Source of the DNA: Planctomycetales bacterium
GTDB lineage: Bacteria > Planctomycetota > Planctomycetia > Isosphaerales > Isosphaeraceae
Reading direction: 5' to 3'
Assembly (NCBI GenBank): GCA_027435495.1
Contig: DAHZZC010000917.1
Span: 1-10,248, forward strand
Length of the DNA: 10,248 nt
The notes below the pieces were generated by a model. The model had not been told where the DNA came from, did not search any database, and saw only the letters and a list, made by a program, of their open reading frames with translations. Position numbers and translations under genes: made by a program. Of the stretch, positions 6,054-10,248 are shown in pieces. Every line of letters begins with the position of its first letter. Position 1 is the stretch's first letter.

Positions 6054-8930
6054 AGATCGATCGTCTCCAAGCTGACGCTGTTCGTGGGAGTGCTGATCGG
6101 GGTGAACACGGCCCTGCTGATCGGCGCTGCCAGCGTGGCGACGGAGTCGATCCTGGGCTATCAGATCCGCGAGCGGCTCACCACGGTGGCGGCGGACCGG
6201 CAGCAGATTCTGGTCCGCGAGTTGAGGTCGCAGCAGTCGCGGACGTCTCGGTTCGCGGGCTGGACACGGATTCGGGCGTTGCTGGGGGATCGCGAGGCGG
6301 AGCCGTTCGCGTCGGCCTCGGATCGTCAGGGCGAGACGCCGAGCCGGTTCCTGGAGGTGGTCCTCTCGCATTCCGACGATCTGCTGGCGATCTGGATCCG
6401 CGACACGAACGGCCGAGAGGTCGCGGCGAGCGGGCCGCGGGCGTTGATCGACGAACTGGAGCCGGTGTCTCGGTCGGCGGCCGAGGGGGAGGAATCCGGA
6501 TGGATGGCCGTTCCGCCGCGTCGGATCGCTGGCGGTGGATACGCGGCGGTCTTCTGCGTGGAGGTGCGATCGCGCGACAACCGGCGGCTGGGCACGGTCT
6601 TCATGGCGCCCGACCTCGGGCCGGTGATGACATTCCTGGGTGATCCCCGCGACCTCGGGGAAACGGGTGAGGTATTGGTCGGCTGGCGTCGGGGCGATCG
6701 GATCTTGCTCCCGATCCCACCGCGCGGCGATCCGACGTTGACCGAGGTCCCGATCTCGGCGTTCCCCGCGCTGGCGGAGGCGATCACCGGGAGCTTCAAC
6801 GCGAGGCGGACGATCGACTATCAGGGTCACGACGTCCTGGTCGCGTATCGTCCGCTGGGGATGGGGTTCCCGGAGTGGGGTCTGATCGCCAAGCTCGACA
6901 CCGAGGAGGCGTATGCACCGGTCTTCCGGCTCCGTCGGTTGCTTCTGGTGATGGGAAGTGGGCTGCTCTTTCTGGGCCTGGGCGCCTCGAACGCGATCGC
7001 GCGTCGGTTTGCCCGCCCGATCCGGCGGCTGGCCCGGTCGGCGGTCGCCGTGGCCTCGGGCGACCTCTCAGCGCGTGCGGAGGTCAATTCGGCCGACGAG
7101 CTCGGCGAGATGGGCGCGGCATTCAATCGGATGACCGAGCAGCTTGGCCGGTCGCGCGCCGAGCTGGAGCGTCGGATCGACGAGCGAACCGATGCGCTGG
7201 CTCGCTCGGAGCGAGCCCTCCGCGAGCAGACCCACATCTTGCAGTCGGTCGTCGACTGCCTGGGCGATGGCGTGGTCGTCGCGGATTCGGAGGGGCGGTT
7301 TGTGCTGTTCAACCCGGCGGCACGTCGGATTCTGGGCAACGACCCGATGGCGGTGGACCCCTCGGAGTGGTCGCGGAAATTCGACGTCTACCTGCCCGAT
7401 CGATCGGCGATTTATCCGTCGGAAGACCTTCCGCTGAGCCGGGCGATGCGGGGTGAGTCGGTCGATCAGGTCGAGCTCTTCATCGCCCATCCGAGCCTGG
7501 AAGATGGAACATACATCCTCGTCACCGGCCGGCCGCTCGTCGACGAGCGGGGCGCGATCGCGGGCGGGGTGGTTGTCTTCCATGACACGACGCGTCGGAA
7601 GAAGTCGGAGAGCCGCCTGGCGGTGCAGTACGAGACGACGCGGGTGCTCGCCGAGTCGGAATCGCTCCAGCAGGCTGGTCCGAAGATACTTGAGGCGATC
7701 GGTGGCCGGCTCGACTGGGACCTCGGCGTGCTCTGGCGGGTTGACCGGCGTGCGGACCGGCTCCGGTGCGCGGCGGCCTGGAGTCGGCCGGGTGGGGATT
7801 TCACCCGGTTCGTGACGATCGCCTGGGGCGTCGAATTGTTGCGCGGCCAGCACCTTCCGGGTCGGGTCTGGGCGACCGGCGAGCCGGAATGGGTGCCGGA
7901 CGTCGCTCAGGTCGCCGAGCCGCTGCGCAACCCGGCGGCCGAGGCGCTCGGACTGCACGCCGGCTTCGCGGTCCCGATCCGGCTCCAGGGCGATTGCCTG
8001 GGCGTGATCGGCTTTTTCAGCCGAGAGGCCCGACCGATCGACCCGGCCACCCTCGCCATGACCGCCAGCCTCGGCAGTCAGATCGGCCAGTTCCTGGAGC
8101 GTCAGCAGATGCGAGGGCGGGTGGCGCAGTCGGAGAAGCTGGCCTCACTCGGGATGCTTTCCGCCGGCGTGGCGCACGAGATCAACAATCCGCTGGCCTA
8201 CATCGCCAACAATCTCGCCGTGCTCGACCGCGACGCCCGATCGCTGATCGACCTGCTTGCGATCTACGAAGAAGGCCGCGCCGAGCTGACCCTGGCTCGT
8301 CCCGACCTCGCGAATCGCATCGACGAGATGGCCGATGAGATCGGGCTGGACTACGTCCGCGAGAACCTCGGACGGCTGCTTCAGAGCACCCGGCAGGGCG
8401 TCAAACGGGTGGCCGACATCGTCAACAACCTCCGCGGCTTCGCCCGGCTCGACCGCGCCGAGGACAACCGGGCGGATGTTCACGAGGCCATCCGATCGGC
8501 GCTGGAGATGATCCGGGGCCGACTCGATCGCCGCGGGATCGCGGTCGATGAGCGACTGTGCCCGGTCCCGATGGTTACCGGATCGCCTGCGCAGCTCAAC
8601 CAGGTCTTCCTGAACCTGCTGGTGAACGCCTCGCAGGCGATCGAGCAGACCCACCGGCTCGACGGTCGGATCACGATCACGGCGACATCGGCGAACGGCG
8701 AGGTGGTCGTCGAGGTCGCCGACAACGGCTGCGGCATCCCCGAGGATGTCTTACCGCACATCTTCGATCCGTTCTTCACGACGAAGCCGGTCGGCGAGGG
8801 GACGGGCCTCGGCCTGAGCATCACGCACGGGATGGTCCACGACCAGGGCGGCCGGCTGGAAGTAGACAGCACCCTCGGCGAGGGGACACGGTTCCGCGTC
8901 GTCCTGGCGGTGGCTCCGTTTCGTTCTTGA
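6048..8930 (+). CDS. Membrane sensor histidine kinase (dCache-like, HAMP, PAS, GAF, HisKA, HATPase)
   Basis: This 960-residue protein is a complete sensor kinase without a receiver domain. TM1 is at about 9-30. A dCache-like extracytoplasmic sensor spans about 31-290 (LGETGEVLVGWRRGDRILLP, then VLVAYRPLGMGFPEWGLIAK). TM2 is at about 298-316, HAMP at 319-368 (RPIRRLARSAVAVASGDLSA), a PAS domain at about 397-510 (GDGVVVADSEGRFVLFNPAA) and a GAF domain at about 525-685. HisKA carries the phospho-acceptor His710 in GVAHEINNPLAYIANN. The ATPase domain shows the N box with Asn860, DNGCGI (892-897), FDPFFTTK (906-913) and GEGTGLGLS (916-924), so it should be active. By family it autophosphorylates at His710 and passes phosphate to an Asp receiver, but no response regulator lies in the window. 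The start codon sits in the heptamer repeat with no Shine-Dalgarno sequence, so initiation is unusual or the true start is slightly downstream. The ligand is unknown. Confidence 0.93.
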   Translation: MTRSIVSKLTLFVGVLIGVNTALLIGAASVATESILGYQIRERLTTVAADRQQILVRELRSQQSRTSRFAGWTRIRALLGDREAEPFASASDRQGETPSRFLEVVLSHSDDLLAIWIRDTNGREVAASGPRALIDELEPVSRSAAEGEESGWMAVPPRRIAGGGYAAVFCVEVRSRDNRRLGTVFMAPDLGPVMTFLGDPRDLGETGEVLVGWRRGDRILLPIPPRGDPTLTEVPISAFPALAEAITGSFNARRTIDYQGHDVLVAYRPLGMGFPEWGLIAKLDTEEAYAPVFRLRRLLLVMGSGLLFLGLGASNAIARRFARPIRRLARSAVAVASGDLSARAEVNSADELGEMGAAFNRMTEQLGRSRAELERRIDERTDALARSERALREQTHILQSVVDCLGDGVVVADSEGRFVLFNPAARRILGNDPMAVDPSEWSRKFDVYLPDRSAIYPSEDLPLSRAMRGESVDQVELFIAHPSLEDGTYILVTGRPLVDERGAIAGGVVVFHDTTRRKKSESRLAVQYETTRVLAESESLQQAGPKILEAIGGRLDWDLGVLWRVDRRADRLRCAAAWSRPGGDFTRFVTIAWGVELLRGQHLPGRVWATGEPEWVPDVAQVAEPLRNPAAEALGLHAGFAVPIRLQGDCLGVIGFFSREARPIDPATLAMTASLGSQIGQFLERQQMRGRVAQSEKLASLGMLSAGVAHEINNPLAYIANNLAVLDRDARSLIDLLAIYEEGRAELTLARPDLANRIDEMADEIGLDYVRENLGRLLQSTRQGVKRVADIVNNLRGFARLDRAEDNRADVHEAIRSALEMIRGRLDRRGIAVDERLCPVPMVTGSPAQLNQVFLNLLVNASQAIEQTHRLDGRITITATSANGEVVVEVADNGCGIPEDVLPHIFDPFFTTKPVGEGTGLGLSITHGMVHDQGGRLEVDSTLGEGTRFRVVLAVAPFRS

Positions 8931-8932
8931 GT

Positions 8933-8945
8933 CCCTGATCCAGGG
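8933..8945 (+). terminator. Possible weak hairpin just after the histidine kinase
   Basis: CCCTG (8933-8937) and CAGGG (8941-8945) can pair around a three-base loop starting three bases after the kinase stop codon. The stem is short and no T-run follows, so it is at best a weak or Rho-assisted end signal. Confidence 0.2.
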
Positions 8946-9026
8946 GCCTGGTGGGGGTGTCCAACCGATCGTCTTGCAAGAACTGGCACCCGTCGGCGAT
9001 CTTCGCGGCGGCCTCGGCTCCGTCCG

Positions 9027-9126
9027 GGTCGCCAGCTGGAGCTGGCTCCTACAGGCGCCTTCACTGCGATCCAGGGCGATGGTCGGGGCCATCAACCCCT
9101 GTACGAGCCGGCTCCAGCCGGCGACC
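9027..9126. repeat. REPIN-like pair of REP hairpins in inverted orientation
   Basis: Two 29-base copies face each other: 9027-9055 on the plus strand and 9098-9126 on the minus strand, differing at only three positions. Each contains a 16-base hairpin: GCCAGC-TGGA-GCTGGC at 9031-9046, and GCCGGC-TCCA-GCCGGC at 9107-9122 (plus-strand reading). Two of the three differences are the two sides of one stem pair (A-T in one copy, G-C in the other), a compensatory change that argues the stem is maintained. After the stem each copy continues into a (T)CNTACAGG tail pointing inward. The layout matches REPINs, non-autonomous elements known in Pseudomonas and mobilised by RAYT (REP-associated tyrosine) transposases. 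No RAYT gene is present here. The element abuts the end of the ECF sigma fragment. Confidence 0.7.
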
Positions 9127-9257
9127 TTCGCGACAGCTTCGCCGTCGCCGCGGGCAAACCGTTCGAGCAACGGCCCATCGGTGAGATCGCCGATCGCCCC
9201 CAGGTTGAACAGCGTCCCGATCTGCCGCAACAACGCCTGATTCTTCGTGGTTGCCAA
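9127..9257 (-). pseudogene. 5' remnant of an ECF-type RNA polymerase sigma factor
   Basis: Read on the minus strand from TTG at 9255-9257, the first 44 residues include LLRQIGTLFNLGAIGDLTDG and PLLERFARGDGEAV. This matches the N-terminal leader I know from the many planctomycete ECF sigma factors (IGTLFN-G---GLTDGQLLERF), which normally continues into AAFAALVERHGPMVLRVCR and the sigma-2 domain. The initiation region is intact, with GGAGG located 8 to 10 bases before the TTG. Sigma sequence ends at 9127, exactly where the REPIN-like element begins. No sigma-2 or sigma-4 region follows, so nothing functional could be made. Recognition rests on about 40 residues but the motif is distinctive. The direct cause of truncation (insertion with deletion, or decay) is not resolved. 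Confidence 0.65.
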
Positions 9258-9488
9258 GGGTTCAGTCCTCCGAGACGTCGCGTCGGCCTCGTCCCTCTCA
9301 AGAGTTATGGAACGGCGGGCCCAATCGGTTGCCGTATTTCTCGGAGGACGGCCGAGAGGGTCGCGGTCCCAGGTAGATCCTTCGGCCTCGGACGGCTATC
9401 GTGGACCTTCCAAATAAAGAGGGAAGTCGGGCGGCTCGAAGCACTTGAGAAGTCGCCGACCCGGCCAGTCATCGGAGAAGGAGCCGTC
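9258..9488. other. Intergenic spacer between the ECF remnant and the terminal gene
   Basis: This 231-base stretch separates the divergent ECF remnant from the plus-strand gene at 9489 and should contain the latter's promoter. The part around 9408-9425 (CTTCCAAATAAAGAGGG) is the most AT-rich, but I cannot assign a convincing -35/-10 pair. The only clear signal is the ribosome-binding sequence AAGGAG at 9478-9483. Frames open on the minus strand here have no family resemblance. Confidence 0.35.
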
Positions 9489-10248
9489 ATGGATCGGATG
9501 CGAGAAAAACCCCGAGGGGCTCGTCCCATCGGGATGATCGGGATGCTGGCGCTGACGATGGCCGTCGTTGCGACGATGCCGGCGCGTGGAGAGGAAGCCG
9601 CGGGCTCACTCGCTCGATACGTGCCGGGCCGCGATCGGCTCGGCCTTTACTTTGAGTTCGACGGGCTCGACGCCAACCGCGCCGCCTGGGAGGGCTCGGC
9701 CGCTTACAAGCTCCTCACCCAGACGAAGCTCGGCCCACTGCTCGAAAAACTCGGCACCCAGGCCGTCGAGGCCGCGCAGGCGTCGCGGCCCGAGGACCAG
9801 CGGGTCAAGCCGACCAAGATGATCGGCATCGCCGAGAAGGTCCTGCGGCAGGGATTCGTTTACGGACTCTGGGACGCCCGCGTCGAGAAGATGAATCCCG
9901 CGTATGTTCTCGCGATCCGCGGCATCGCCACGCCCGATGTCCTCCGCCTGATCGAGACGGACGCGAAGCCGAAAGACGTCACGCCGTCGATCGCCGGCCG
10001 GACGCTCCACAAGCTCGATAAGGACACCGTCTGGTGGGTGAGAAGCAAGACTTCCTCATCAGCACCCGGCCCGCCGAGGTCATCGCGACAATCGACGGCC
10101 AGACCCCAAACGCCGGCGATCACCCGATTCGGACCGCCCTTCGCAGGCCAGCCGACGGTCTTGAGCCGGTCGCGATCGGGTTTGTCGACGTCGCTGCGCT
10201 GCCGCCGATGCCGCCGCAGGCCGCCCAGGTCGGGCTCGACGGCGTCAA
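9489..10248 (+). CDS. Secreted hypothetical protein, 5' part only, with an apparent frameshift near 10035
   Basis: ATG 9489 follows AAGGAG (9478-9483) at five bases. The product begins with a signal peptide (about residues 12-34, ending PARG-EEAAG) and continues RYVPGRDRLGLYFEFDGLDA, then YKLLTQTKLGPLLEKLG and PTKMIGIAEKVLRQGFVYGL. I recognise the style (a '-D-L-Y-EFDGLDA-A-AW--TAAYK-L--T-LG' opening) from exported planctomycete proteins of unknown function, but cannot name a family. From TGG TGG at 10032-10037 the initial frame turns into Ser/Arg/Pro-rich sequence with poor codon bias, though it has no stop. The frame starting GGT 10037-10039 instead reads GEKQDFLISTRPAEVIATID and PVAIGFVDVAALPPMPPQAA with normal codon use to the window end. 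So one base was gained or two lost at about 10032-10042. This is either a real mutation or a sequence error. The gene continues past the window. Confidence 0.7.
   Translation, partial: MDRMREKPRGARPIGMIGMLALTMAVVATMPARGEEAAGSLARYVPGRDRLGLYFEFDGLDANRAAWEGSAAYKLLTQTKLGPLLEKLGTQAVEAAQASRPEDQRVKPTKMIGIAEKVLRQGFVYGLWDARVEKMNPAYVLAIRGIATPDVLRLIETDAKPKDVTPSIAGRTLHKLDKDTVWWVRSKTSSSAPGPPRSSRQSTARPQTPAITRFGPPFAGQPTVLSRSRSGLSTSLRCRRCRRRPPRSGSTAS

Noticed and set aside
5786..6109. Minus-strand frame encoding a hydrophobic Trp/Leu-rich peptide, and plus-strand frame 5799-6044
   Set aside because: Both are products of the heptamer repeats being open in several frames; the hydrophobic segment is simply translated repeat units.
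1190..7010. Scattered GCGATCGC octamers (e.g. near 1193, 6567 and 6999) resembling cyanobacterial HIP1
   Set aside because: Only a few copies were seen, within coding sequence of a GC-rich genome where CGATCG-like codon pairs are common; no special enrichment can be claimed.

Overview
This window looks like chromosomal DNA from a planctomycete, probably of the Isosphaera/Singulisphaera type. The basis is the high GC with strongly GC-biased third codon positions, a small 'RFRLSTLMLLVVIAAL' membrane protein, a surface-type N-terminus (LEGFERRQLPS), a remnant of a planctomycete-style ECF sigma factor, and mostly solitary genes with long spacers. The lineage is inferred from recognised family styles, not from a database search.

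Layout. (1) Bases 1-816 hold minus-strand debris: a frameshifted small single-pass membrane protein gene directly abutting a tyrosine recombinase that keeps only its N-terminal core-binding domain. Bases 1-197 hold nothing I can identify. (2) Bases 817-1117 are a divergent spacer. (3) Bases 1118-2794 encode a TolC/CzcC-type outer-membrane efflux protein, followed by a 278-aa secreted or surface protein of unknown function (2892-3728). (4) A 54-nt stem-loop (3758-3811) precedes a secreted DUF1680/GH127-type glycoside hydrolase (3826-5781). (5) A compact inverted repeat element built from two kinds of heptamer tandem repeats (5767-6053) fills the next gap. It supplies the hydrolase stop codon and the start codon of the next gene. 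(6) Bases 6048-8930 encode a large membrane sensor histidine kinase (dCache-like sensor, HAMP, PAS, GAF, HisKA, HATPase). (7) Bases 8931-9488 hold a REPIN-like pair of REP hairpins whose edge coincides with the end of a decayed ECF sigma factor 5' fragment. (8) Bases 9489 to the end hold the 5' part of a secreted planctomycete protein with an apparent frameshift near 10035.

How the genes work together. There is no convincing operon. The efflux protein lacks its inner-membrane and periplasmic partners here, and the kinase lacks a response regulator. I do not see an obvious new multi-gene system. The most distinctive material is non-coding: the heptamer-bounded element that supplies a stop and a start codon, the REP pair with a compensatory stem change, and the leader hairpin ahead of the hydrolase. 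Three broken genes and one frameshifted partial gene suggest ongoing decay of accessory DNA at both ends of the window.
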